This document shows positions 1 through 5,150 of a stretch of DNA of 5,243 nt, one piece after another (the first letter of the stretch is position 1; every line of letters begins with the position of its first letter). A program made the position numbers and the translations under genes. The notes beneath the pieces were generated by a model. The model was not told where the DNA came from. It did not search any database and saw nothing but the letters and a program-made list of their open reading frames with translations. The stretch is from an uncultured Eubacteriales bacterium. Lineage in GTDB: Bacteria; Bacillota; Clostridia; Oscillospirales; Oscillospiraceae. The stretch covers positions 1 through 5,243 of the forward strand of contig USHP01000154.1 in assembly GCA_900554625.1 (NCBI GenBank). The letters are read 5' to 3'.

Positions 1-219
1 CTCAAAAAAGCCCGGAATATCAAGGAAAATCATCGCTCAGACGATTGAAATACGGCCTCAAGGCTGCCCGTCGCGCGCCTCAGTTCAGCAAGCGCTAATC
101 TCACTTACCCAAGAGATAATTTCCACTGCTTCTCAGTACGTCTTTGGACGCTGTTTTGCAGAAAATTGGATGGTTTTGGAGTTGTGAGAGTTCCTCAGAA
201 GTGTTCCGTTTTACTCCGT
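1..219. other. Left flank, no convincing gene; possible element end or attachment region
   Basis: I see no gene here with a ribosome binding site and a recognisable product. A plus-strand frame is open from the window edge to a TGA at 46-48 and could be the last 15 codons of a gene lying outside the window, but it is too short to identify. A second frame is open from 2 to about 186 without a credible start. Being next to the 3' end of a tyrosine integrase makes this a reasonable place for the attachment site, but the matching element end is not in the window, so no core can be named. A weak stem around 135-153 followed by TTTT might end transcription of the upstream gene. Confidence 0.3.
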
Positions 220-251
220 AAGGAGCAAGCAAGGAGCACACAAGGAACAAG
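220..251 (+). repeat. Three tandem 11-bp direct repeats (AAGGAGCAAGC type)
   Basis: AAGGAGCAAGC starts at 220, AAGGAGCACAC at 231 and AAGGAACAAG at 242, so the units lie exactly 11 bp apart, about one helical turn. A fourth AAGGAGC lies at 299-305 inside the terminator hairpin, within a 12-bp block (294-305) that matches 215-226 at 11 of 12 positions. Short direct repeats near an integrase gene are often arm-type binding sites for the integrase N-terminal domain or for Xis. Assigning that role here is inference; the repeats themselves are directly visible. Confidence 0.5.
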
Positions 252-280
252 AATCGCAAGCGAAAACAAAAGCCTTATGA

Positions 281-322
281 AGCAGGAGATCGTTCCGCAA
301 GGAGCGTATCTCCTGCTTTTTT
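281..322 (+). terminator. Strong rho-independent terminator, rightward
   Basis: AGCAGGAGAT (281-290) pairs perfectly with ATCTCCTGCT (308-317). Inside this, CGTTCC (291-296) pairs with GGAGCG (301-306) with one G-U, a single T at 307 is bulged, and the loop is the GNRA tetraloop GCAA. Six T follow (317-322, the first one in the stem). The U-tract is on the plus strand, so it stops transcription arriving from the left before it runs antisense into the integrase gene. Read leftward there is no immediate U-tract, so it would be a poor terminator for the integrase mRNA. Confidence 0.85.
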
Positions 323-349
323 GTGCTGCACGGCTTTTCCTTCTTCCTT

Positions 350-1402
350 TTAGATCTTGTTGATTGCCTCCACCAGTGTTTCAATATCCAGGTGGGTGTA
401 GACACGTTCGGTGAGCGTCATGGCACCGGAGTGTCCCACAATCTTCTTGATCATGGTTTGGTCTACATGGGCCTCTGTCAGCATGGAGATGCAGGTGTGC
501 CGGGTACAGTGTGGCGTCTGGTCATATCCAAGCTGCTCCATCAGGGGTGTGAAGTAACTGTCGTAGTAGTTCCTGTAATCAAAATGCTTTTGATCTGGCG
601 TGTGGAGCAGATATTCACACTGAGAACCTTCGTACCACGCTTTGTAGAATGGCAGTACCTTGTCGGCAATAGGAACTTTCCGTAGGCCGTTTTCGGTTTT
701 GCTGGCAATCACATCAAAGTACTGTTCTTCCAGATGTACGTTTTCCTTCTTCAAGTCGAGGAACTCCGAGATGCGGCAGCCGTTGTAGATCAGCATCAGC
801 ACGATCTGATAGTACGGGTCCTCTGCAAGCTCCCACAGGCGGGCGATCTGCTCCTTTGTGAACTTGTTCCGGTCACGCTTGTTGGGGTTCTTATCCTTGT
901 ACCGGCTCAAATCCACAAACTCGGAATAATCCTTGTTGCAGATGTCGTTTTTCATGGCGTAGGCATACAGCTGGTTGAACAGCCCCTTGAGTTTTTTCAG
1001 GGTGGGGTAATTTTTCCCGCAGGTGTCCACCACAAATTGAAGGTCCATCAGTCGAATGTCCCGAAACACCTTGTTGTAAAGTGTTCCACACACCCGATAG
1101 GACGCCTCATAGCCTTTTACATTTGACTTGGAGATGGTGGGGAACTTCTCCTTTGACCAGCGTTCATAGACCTCCTGGAAGGTGGCCTTGGATGCCTTGA
1201 TGTCAAAGGGATTGTTGTTGTACTCTGCCAGCATTTGCAGCCCCTCTGCTCTGGTTGCCGCATAACCGATGGTGATTTGTTCCTGAACAGACTTTCCTGT
1301 TTCAGGGTTGACGTGCCACCCTACCGTTTTCCTCACTGCATAGGGCCTTCTTCGCTTTCCGGACATTTTCTTGACGCTTCCATATCCGTTGGGTAATCTC
1401 AA
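350..1402 (-). CDS. int: Tyrosine-type site-specific integrase
   Basis: This 350-aa protein is predicted to integrate and excise the element through a covalent phosphotyrosine intermediate. The N-terminus (about residues 1-62, LPNGYGSV followed by a basic KRRR stretch) looks like the arm-binding domain of Tn916/phage-type integrases. Residues about 72-165 fit the SAM-like core-binding domain, and about 180-345 the catalytic domain. All catalytic residues are visible: R210 (NGCRISE), K235 (SKTENG), H298 and R301 (HCTRH), H324 (VGHSG) and the nucleophile Y335 (RVYTHL). The start is a TTG at 1402-1400, chosen because the conserved LPNGYGSV begins right after it; an AAGGAAG ribosome site lies at 1420-1414 with a rather long 11-nt gap. 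No good promoter lies in the 67 bp upstream, so it is probably cotranscribed with the regulator gene. Length is normal and the gene appears intact. Confidence 0.95.
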   Translation of the reverse strand: MRLPNGYGSVKKMSGKRRRPYAVRKTVGWHVNPETGKSVQEQITIGYAATRAEGLQMLAEYNNNPFDIKASKATFQEVYERWSKEKFPTISKSNVKGYEASYRVCGTLYNKVFRDIRLMDLQFVVDTCGKNYPTLKKLKGLFNQLYAYAMKNDICNKDYSEFVDLSRYKDKNPNKRDRNKFTKEQIARLWELAEDPYYQIVLMLIYNGCRISEFLDLKKENVHLEEQYFDVIASKTENGLRKVPIADKVLPFYKAWYEGSQCEYLLHTPDQKHFDYRNYYDSYFTPLMEQLGYDQTPHCTRHTCISMLTEAHVDQTMIKKIVGHSGAMTLTERVYTHLDIETLVEAINKI

Positions 1403-1413
1403 AAAATCTCAAA
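1395..1413. repeat. Direct repeat AATCTCAAA across the integrase start
   Basis: AATCTCAAA occurs at 1395-1403 and again at 1405-1413, a 10-bp period. Read on the coding (minus) strand this puts two TTG codons near the ribosome site, at 1412-1410 and 1402-1400, in different frames; only the second reads into the integrase. A T-run lies between them. The weak TTG start, long spacing and duplicated start could keep integrase translation low, but that is inference. Confidence 0.4.
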
Positions 1414-1469
1414 CTTCCTTTCTCCCAGCGTTTGAATTAAATTTGATAAAGGGTATGCAACACCCTCTG

Positions 1470-2096
1470 TTACTCCTGGTCGCCGTTTTCCTCGGCGGCC
1501 TTTTTCATTTTCTCCAGCATCTGCCGATCCAGTTCGTTGCGCCGCTGAATGCGCTCCAAATCGGAGAGGACTTCCACTTCCTTGTCCTGCAACTTGGCAT
1601 CTGCGTAGTAGGCCAGTTCTTTTTCAATCCAGCGGTCAAAGGATTCTTGATCGGTCCAATAGGTTTCCAACTTTTCACGCTCATCCCGGAACTCTTCCAA
1701 AATCAGGCACAGGGAATCATTCATCTCGGCGGAGTGGTCATTTCCTTTGAATTTCAGGGAGCAGGACCATTCTTCGCTGTGGGGCGGGCGCTGGACATCG
1801 ATCTCGAACCGGATACCGGCCTTCTTGTTTAATTGGTAAAGAACCGCAATCACATCAGACAGGCTGTCCAGCTGGATTTCGGGTTTCTGATAGCCAATCA
1901 GGTCTGCCGGAGATATGTTTAAGATTTTGGCGATGGCATTGATCATCGCTATGGATGGCTCAATTTCACCGCTTTCGTATTTTTGAACTGTGCGCATCGT
2001 CTTGTCCAGACGCTGTGCCAGCTCTGTTTGGCTCAAGTGAGCGGCCTTGCGGGCTGCCTTGATTCTCTCGCCAATTTCAGCTGGGTTGCTGTGCAT
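1470..2096 (-). CDS. Cro/CI-type helix-turn-helix regulator of the element
   Basis: This 208-aa protein has an N-terminal HTH_3 (Cro/CI/XRE) domain at about residues 8-62; the helix-turn-helix core is LSQTELAQRL...TVQKYESGE at 21-44. The C-terminal part (about 75-208) is acidic and helical, with a likely coiled coil near 170-205, and I do not recognise its family. It has no S24/LexA-type peptidase motif, so RecA-triggered self-cleavage is unlikely. The start is the ATG at 2096-2094 because GAGGTG ends 6 nt upstream; an in-frame ATG at 2102 is only 2 nt from the GAGG, and the ATG at 2171 lies upstream of the promoter. It lies divergent to the replication operon and next to three 19-bp dyads, one covering its own -35. 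This suggests an autoregulated repressor of excision and replication. Binding to those dyads is inferred, not shown. Confidence 0.88.
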   Translation of the reverse strand: MHSNPAEIGERIKAARKAAHLSQTELAQRLDKTMRTVQKYESGEIEPSIAMINAIAKILNISPADLIGYQKPEIQLDSLSDVIAVLYQLNKKAGIRFEIDVQRPPHSEEWSCSLKFKGNDHSAEMNDSLCLILEEFRDEREKLETYWTDQESFDRWIEKELAYYADAKLQDKEVEVLSDLERIQRRNELDRQMLEKMKKAAEENGDQE

Positions 2097-2114
2097 TGTC
2101 ATCACCTCGTTTGT

Positions 2115-2143
2115 ATTGTAACACGAAGCCGTGCGAATTACAA
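2115..2143 (-). promoter_or_regulatory. Leftward promoter for regulator and integrase
   Basis: On the minus strand, TTGTAA (2143-2138, 4/6 to the -35 consensus) and TACAAT (2120-2115, 5/6 to the -10) are separated by exactly 17 bp. The predicted start lies a few bases before the ribosome site of the regulator, giving a very short leader. The -35 lies entirely inside the dyad at 2132-2150, so a protein bound there would block it. Confidence 0.7.
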
Positions 2144-2150
2144 GGTCGTA
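2132..2150. promoter_or_regulatory. Operator-like dyad O1
   Basis: TGCGAA (2132-2137), a 7-bp spacer and GTCGTA (2145-2150) form a 19-bp dyad; five of the six half-site positions on the right match the TTCG(C/T)A pattern of the other two copies. It covers the -35 of the leftward promoter, the expected position for autorepression by the regulator. Its centre is 20 bp from that of the next copy, about two helical turns. Confidence 0.65.
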
Positions 2151-2151
2151 A

Positions 2152-2170
2152 TACGAATAATTTTTTCGCA
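2152..2170. promoter_or_regulatory. Operator-like dyad O2
   Basis: TACGAA (2152-2157), 7 bp, then TTCGCA (2165-2170). Both half-sites are identical to those of the copy at 2213-2231 while the spacer differs, which argues for protein recognition rather than duplication. It lies between the two -35 boxes, 8 bp from the leftward one and 7 bp from the rightward one, a position from which a bound regulator could repress or activate either promoter. Confidence 0.7.
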
Positions 2171-2177
2171 TTTAGTG

Positions 2178-2206
2178 TTGACAAGCCGTTCTGGAGGGTT
2201 TATAAT
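2178..2206 (+). promoter_or_regulatory. Consensus rightward promoter for the Xis-like/primase operon
   Basis: TTGACA (2178-2183) and TATAAT (2201-2206) match the sigma-70/sigma-A consensus at all 12 positions with the ideal 17-bp spacer. Transcription should start near 2213. A promoter this strong is expected to need tight repression in an integrated element; the dyad at 2213-2231 starts right at the predicted transcription start. Confidence 0.92.
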
Positions 2207-2212
2207 CAAAAA

Positions 2213-2231
2213 TACGAACTAATGATTCGCA
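2213..2231. promoter_or_regulatory. Operator-like dyad O3
   Basis: TACGAA (2213-2218), 7 bp, then TTCGCA (2226-2231). It covers about +1 to +19 of the rightward transcript, so occupancy would block initiation or promoter escape. Its centre is 61 bp from that of the copy at 2152-2170, close to six helical turns, which would allow looping or cooperative contacts. Confidence 0.7.
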
Positions 2232-2256
2232 TATCGGCAATAAGGAGGTCATTCAC

Positions 2257-2490
2257 ATGGAGAAGAAAGTTTATGTCGAACTGCCGCCCTTCACCGGACG
2301 CAATGTCCCCATCACCGAGATTGCAGCCGCCATGCACAAGGATGCCCAGTATGTGCGCATTGGTTTGCAGCAGGGAATCCTGAAATTCGGCTATGCGATC
2401 AAGCTGGAAAACTCCAACGAGTACAACTACTACTGCCCCGACAGAAAGGTGTGGGAGGAAATTGGATACTTCCAGCCGGAAACCGCATAA
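2257..2490 (+). CDS. Small winged-helix DNA-binding protein, probable excisionase (Xis-like)
   Basis: This 77-aa protein is translated from an ATG with an excellent AAGGAGG (2242-2248) 8 nt upstream. Residues 17-42 (VPITEIAAAM...QYVRIGLQQGIL) read as the helix-turn-helix of a MerR/excisionase-type winged helix. They are followed by a beta-wing (FGYAIKL...NYYC, 44-60) and a short final helix (RKVWEEIG, 63-70). Excisionases bend DNA at the element ends and steer the integrase toward excision. It is the first gene of the rightward operon, opposite the repressor and integrase, the usual place for Xis or a Cro-like protein. It could instead be a replication accessory or second regulator, as similar small proteins often precede primase genes in such elements. 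The stop codon overlaps the U-tract of the leftward terminator. Confidence 0.75.
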   Translation: MEKKVYVELPPFTGRNVPITEIAAAMHKDAQYVRIGLQQGILKFGYAIKLENSNEYNYYCPDRKVWEEIGYFQPETA

Positions 2491-2525
2491 AAAAAGAGCC
2501 CTCATCCTGGCAGATGAGAACTCTT
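2489..2525 (-). terminator. Rho-independent terminator, leftward
   Basis: AAGAG (2494-2498) pairs with CTCTT (2521-2525) and CTCATC (2501-2506) with GATGAG (2513-2518), with a 2x2 internal mismatch and a 6-nt loop (2507-2512). Read leftward the stem ends in seven consecutive U (2495-2489). Read rightward it is followed by GGCGGA, so it should not terminate the operon. A terminator facing backwards inside a rightward operon implies a leftward transcript arising in the gap at 2526-2627. Confidence 0.8.
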
Positions 2526-2569
2526 GGCGGACAGTACAAACGGCAGCTGCCGTGTGACTATCACTCAGC
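2489..2569 (-). ncRNA. Predicted antisense (counter-transcribed) RNA to the primase mRNA leader
   Basis: An RNA of about 80 nt is predicted from a start near 2569 (7 nt after a TATAAT on the minus strand) to the seven-U tract ending at 2489. It would be fully complementary to the mRNA leader between the Xis-like gene and the primase. It would fold into two hairpins: one from the 14-bp palindrome at 2540-2553, with self-complementary AGCU at its tip, and the terminator hairpin. The matching sense loop (CUGGCA, 2507-2512) contains CUGG, a fit to the YUNR motif common in loops that start sense-antisense pairing. This resembles RNAs controlling plasmid rep genes. There is no direct evidence of expression. 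Confidence 0.55.
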
Positions 2570-2595
2570 AAGGATATTATAACACGACAGCTGCC
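2542..2595. repeat. 14-bp inverted repeat in the primase leader, with internal palindrome
   Basis: GGCAGCTGCCGTGT (2542-2555) and ACACGACAGCTGCC (2582-2595) are inverted copies with a single mismatch, separated by 26 bp. The left arm also belongs to a perfect 14-bp palindrome (2540-2553), so in the mRNA it can either fold on itself or pair with the right arm. The repeat ends 17 nt before the primase Shine-Dalgarno. The mismatch is C-A in the sense RNA but G-U in the minus-strand RNA. It could be a regulatory leader switch or an origin-type dyad; the sequence alone does not decide. Confidence 0.6.
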
Positions 2596-2603
2596 AAATT
2601 CAA
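2576..2603 (-). promoter_or_regulatory. Leftward promoter for the predicted antisense RNA
   Basis: On the minus strand, TTGAAT (2603-2598, 4/6 match) is followed after 16 bp by TATAAT (2581-2576, perfect). It lies in the gap between the Xis-like and primase genes and points back toward the leftward terminator about 80 nt away. No leftward gene starts here, so an untranslated RNA is the simplest product. Confidence 0.6.
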
Positions 2604-2627
2604 CAATTATTTAAGGAGGAACAGAAT

Positions 2628-4937
2628 TTGACAGCTTTACCAGATAGCATCATACAAAATGGTCTGTTCTGTTGCTGGAAGTATGAGGAACGAAATGGGA
2701 GGAAAACGAAGGTGCCATACCAGCCGGAAACTGGCCTGGGAGCGAAAAGCAACGATTCTTCCAGCTTCGTACCTTATAAAACAGCAGTGCAGGCCAGCGG
2801 ATATGATGGCATCGGAATTGGCATTTTCAACGGCATCTGTGCAATTGACCTGGACAACTGCGTTTCGGACAGCGGCTATTACACCCAGACCGCCGCAGAA
2901 ATTGTGGCCTTAATGCACAGCTATACCGAGTACAGCCCCAGCGGAAACGGTCTGCATATTCTCTTTTCGGCAAAAGGGTTTCAGTATGATACCAAGCGAT
3001 TCTATATTATGAACCATCAGGCCGGAATCGAGGTCTATGTGGCGGGAGCAACCAACAAATATGTCACAGTGACCGGCAACCGCTGCGAGGATTATGAGTA
3101 TGGGGACCGAACACAGGAACTGCAAACACTGCTGGACAAGTTCATGCGCAGGCCAGAAGCAAGTACAGAAAATGCAATAAATGCAAAAAACTCTGATTTA
3201 AGCATGGAGCAGCTTCTGCAACTGGCAAAAAGCAGTAAGAATGGGGCAGCGTTCACAGCCCTTTGGAACGGTTCGTTGGAGGAATATTCGTCCCCATCGG
3301 AGGCAGATCTGGCACTGTGCAGTTACCTTGCCTTTTGGACAGGACGGGATACCGCCAAGATGGACACTATGTTCCGGCAGTCTGGATTGATGCGGGATAA
3401 ATGGGACCGGCAGCAATCCGGCACAACGTATGGTGCAATCACCATTCAGAAGGCAATCGAGCATTGCCGGGAAATCTACACTCCAAAAGCGGAGCCTGCA
3501 CCGGTTTTTCAACCTATTGTTCCACTGACGCCACAGTGGAGTGACCTGCCTGCATTTCCGGTAGACACTCTCCCGGATGTGATTCGGAATTATGTGAGTG
3601 CGGTAGCTGAACACAGTCAGACTGCCCCGGACATGGCAGCGGTGATCAGCCTGGGTGTGCTGGCAACCTGTTTACAAGGAAAATACAAGATAGAGGGAAC
3701 GCCGGGATACTGTGAGCCTTTAAGCTTGTACACAGTGGTGATCGCCGCACCGGGGGAGCGAAAGTCCAGCGTCATGCGGGATATGACCACATTCCTCTAT
3801 GAGTATGAGCAGGAATATAACAAGGCGCACAGCATGGAAATACGGGAAAACCATTTGCAGCGGGAATCTCTGGAGCGCCAGATCTCCGGCCTGCAAAAGA
3901 AGCTGGAGCGCAAGGAAAGCCGGGAAATGGAGTTGGAGCTGCGGCAACTTCAGGAGCAGCTGGAAGAAATTCCAGAACTAAAGCCGGTTCGCTTTTTTGC
4001 GGACGATTGTTCCAGTGAAGCTCTGACCAGCTTAATGGCGGCCAACAACGGAGTGTTCTCCGTGATCTCCACCGAGGGCGGCATCTTTGACATCATGGCA
4101 GGACGGTATTCCAACAAATCCAACATTGATGTCTGGCTGAAAGGTCATTGTGGAGATGCCATTTATGTGGATCGAATGACCCGTGAAGCAGAGTGCATCA
4201 TGCACCCGGCACTGTCGGCTATCCTCTCTATTCAGCCCAGTGTGCTGGATGAAATCATGTCCAATACCACCATGACCGGGCGGGGCTTGATTGCCCGCTT
4301 CCTGTATGCGTCCCCACCTTCCAGGATTGGCAGCCGAGTCTTTCGTACCCAGTCAATTCCGCCCGAAGTAACCGCCGCTTACCGCAGTTTGATTTTTCGT
4401 CTGATGGCTCTGCCGATTGGGGTGGATGCCCAGACGGTACACCTTTCCGAAAAAGCCTTTGACCTGATGGCCGATTACTTTCAGGAACATGAGAAGTTTT
4501 TGGTTGGCGAGGGGCAGGCAATTTCCGATTGGGCAAGCAAATATATCGGTGCAGTACTCCGGATTGCAGGGTTGCTGCACTGTGCTGATATGGAAGATGA
4601 CAAAGCAGAAGTGACCGCTTCTACGATGAGCAAGGCGATTCAGATCGGCAAATACTTTCTGGCTCATTCCACCTATGCCTATTCCATGATGGGCACTGAC
4701 TTAACCATCCAGAAAGCCAAATTTGTCTTGGCAAAGCTCAAAAAGAAGAACGTATCGGTGATCAAGCGTTCTGAGCTTTTTCAGATGTGCCGGGGGAAGT
4801 TCTTTAAGAAAACGGAGGAGATTTTTCCGACGCTGGAACTGCTGGAGGGACATGGATACATTCGGCTGGAAGAACCGGAACGCCAGTCGGCGGGCAGACC
4901 AGCCGATGTGAAAATCATTGTGAACCCCGCCGCATGA
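2628..4937 (+). CDS. Primase-polymerase (AEP) fused to DUF3987 helicase-like replication protein
   Basis: This 769-aa protein is predicted to start and drive replication of the excised element. Residues about 10-170 form an archaeo-eukaryotic primase (PrimPol) domain: GIGIGI (61-66), catalytic D74 and D76 in AIDLDN, SPSGNGLH with H110, and IEVY...YVTVTGN (134-151). Residues about 190-282 (SEADLALCSYL, FRQSGLMRDKW, TYGAITIQKAI) match the helical-bundle domain seen after NrS-1-type polymerases. Residues about 310-690 are DUF3987, with a Walker A-like APGERKSS (374-381) and Walker B-like VFSVISTEGG (476-485). A charged coiled-coil stretch (about 388-450) lies between them. The C-terminus (about 694-766) reads as a winged helix. 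The start is a TTG with AAGGAGGA (2613-2620) 7 nt upstream. It probably shares the rightward mRNA with the Xis-like gene; no terminator follows. Activities are inferred from family. Confidence 0.9.
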   Translation: MTALPDSIIQNGLFCCWKYEERNGRKTKVPYQPETGLGAKSNDSSSFVPYKTAVQASGYDGIGIGIFNGICAIDLDNCVSDSGYYTQTAAEIVALMHSYTEYSPSGNGLHILFSAKGFQYDTKRFYIMNHQAGIEVYVAGATNKYVTVTGNRCEDYEYGDRTQELQTLLDKFMRRPEASTENAINAKNSDLSMEQLLQLAKSSKNGAAFTALWNGSLEEYSSPSEADLALCSYLAFWTGRDTAKMDTMFRQSGLMRDKWDRQQSGTTYGAITIQKAIEHCREIYTPKAEPAPVFQPIVPLTPQWSDLPAFPVDTLPDVIRNYVSAVAEHSQTAPDMAAVISLGVLATCLQGKYKIEGTPGYCEPLSLYTVVIAAPGERKSSVMRDMTTFLYEYEQEYNKAHSMEIRENHLQRESLERQISGLQKKLERKESREMELELRQLQEQLEEIPELKPVRFFADDCSSEALTSLMAANNGVFSVISTEGGIFDIMAGRYSNKSNIDVWLKGHCGDAIYVDRMTREAECIMHPALSAILSIQPSVLDEIMSNTTMTGRGLIARFLYASPPSRIGSRVFRTQSIPPEVTAAYRSLIFRLMALPIGVDAQTVHLSEKAFDLMADYFQEHEKFLVGEGQAISDWASKYIGAVLRIAGLLHCADMEDDKAEVTASTMSKAIQIGKYFLAHSTYAYSMMGTDLTIQKAKFVLAKLKKKNVSVIKRSELFQMCRGKFFKKTEEIFPTLELLEGHGYIRLEEPERQSAGRPADVKIIVNPAA

Positions 4938-4940
4938 AAC

Positions 4941-4987
4941 TGCAATTTTCTGCATTTATTGCATTTCCTGCACAGAGTTGCACTCTG
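4941..4987 (+). repeat. Five phased TGCA repeats (iteron-like) and small dyad
   Basis: TGCA occurs at 4941, 4951, 4960, 4969 and 4979, with spacings of 10, 9, 9 and 10 bp; the middle two are extended as TGCATTT. The last lies in the loop of a 5-bp dyad, CAGAG (4973-4977) and CTCTG (4983-4987). The run begins 3 bp after the primase stop codon. Helically phased short repeats beside a replication gene suggest iterons or a relaxosome-protein site, but the unit is short and degenerate. Confidence 0.4.
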
Positions 4988-5012
4988 GTATCGCACCACC
5001 GTCCCCATCGAA

Positions 5013-5026
5013 AAATCCGCAGATTT
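5013..5026. repeat. Small stem-loop
   Basis: AAATC (5013-5017) and GATTT (5022-5026) form a 5-bp stem around a CGCA loop. It is weak alone but is the first of a close series of dyads running to the window edge, and the same CGCA loop recurs in the stem-loop at 5151-5166. Confidence 0.35.
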
Positions 5027-5036
5027 GGAGATGGAT

Positions 5037-5069
5037 GGTTCGGGAGAATCCGGTGGATTTTCCCGAACC
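5037..5069. repeat. 15-bp inverted repeat with 3-nt loop
   Basis: Positions 5037-5051 pair with 5055-5069 over 15 positions, all Watson-Crick except one G-T, around a GGT loop; the outer nine bases (GGTTCGGGA and TCCCGAACC) are perfect. Neither strand has a U-tract after it, so it is not a terminator. A structure this strong in non-coding DNA between a primase and an oriT-like site could be a cruciform, a single-strand initiation hairpin or an accessory oriT element. Confidence 0.75.
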
Positions 5070-5082
5070 GTGGGCGGCAGGA

Positions 5083-5098
5083 TTGCTTACAGAAGCAA
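5083..5098. repeat. 6-bp stem-loop
   Basis: TTGCTT (5083-5088) and AAGCAA (5093-5098) form a perfect 6-bp stem with loop ACAG. It lies between two much longer inverted repeats and has no U-tract. Confidence 0.45.
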
Positions 5099-5112
5099 GG
5101 TTGCCGGACACA

Positions 5113-5148
5113 CCTGGCTTGCTGTGTGGATAGCACACGCAAGCCAGG
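5113..5148. repeat. Long inverted repeat (10 + 5 bp) in oriT-proximal region
   Basis: CCTGGCTTGC (5113-5122) pairs perfectly with GCAAGCCAGG (5139-5148). Inside, after a bulged T at 5123, GTGTG (5124-5128) pairs with CACAC (5134-5138), leaving the loop GATAG. No U-tract follows on either strand. It lies 40 bp before the oriT-like inverted repeat and could be an accessory recognition site for a relaxase or a replication hairpin. Confidence 0.75.
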
Positions 5149-5150
5149 GA

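Noticed and set aside
135..156. Weak stem (CAG..CGTC / GACG..CTG) followed by TTTT as a terminator
   Set aside because: The stem is short with a bulge and the T-run is only four; possible but not strong enough to list.
166..363. 65-codon plus-strand open frame over the left repeats and terminator
   Set aside because: It reads through a strong terminator hairpin and into the end of the integrase gene and has no ribosome site.
1450..1466. Small hairpin AGGGT/ACCCT between regulator and integrase as a terminator
   Set aside because: Only five base pairs followed by TTTATC on the coding strand; more likely weak or chance, and the two genes are probably cotranscribed.
2097..2171. Longer regulator starting at the ATG at 2171
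   Set aside because: That start is upstream of the predicted promoter (2143-2115) and lies within operator DNA; the GAGGTG site and HTH position favour 2096.
2206..2571. 121-codon minus-strand open frame opposite the Xis-like gene
   Set aside because: It begins with a TTG without a ribosome site, runs through the leftward terminator, and is opposite a well-supported gene.
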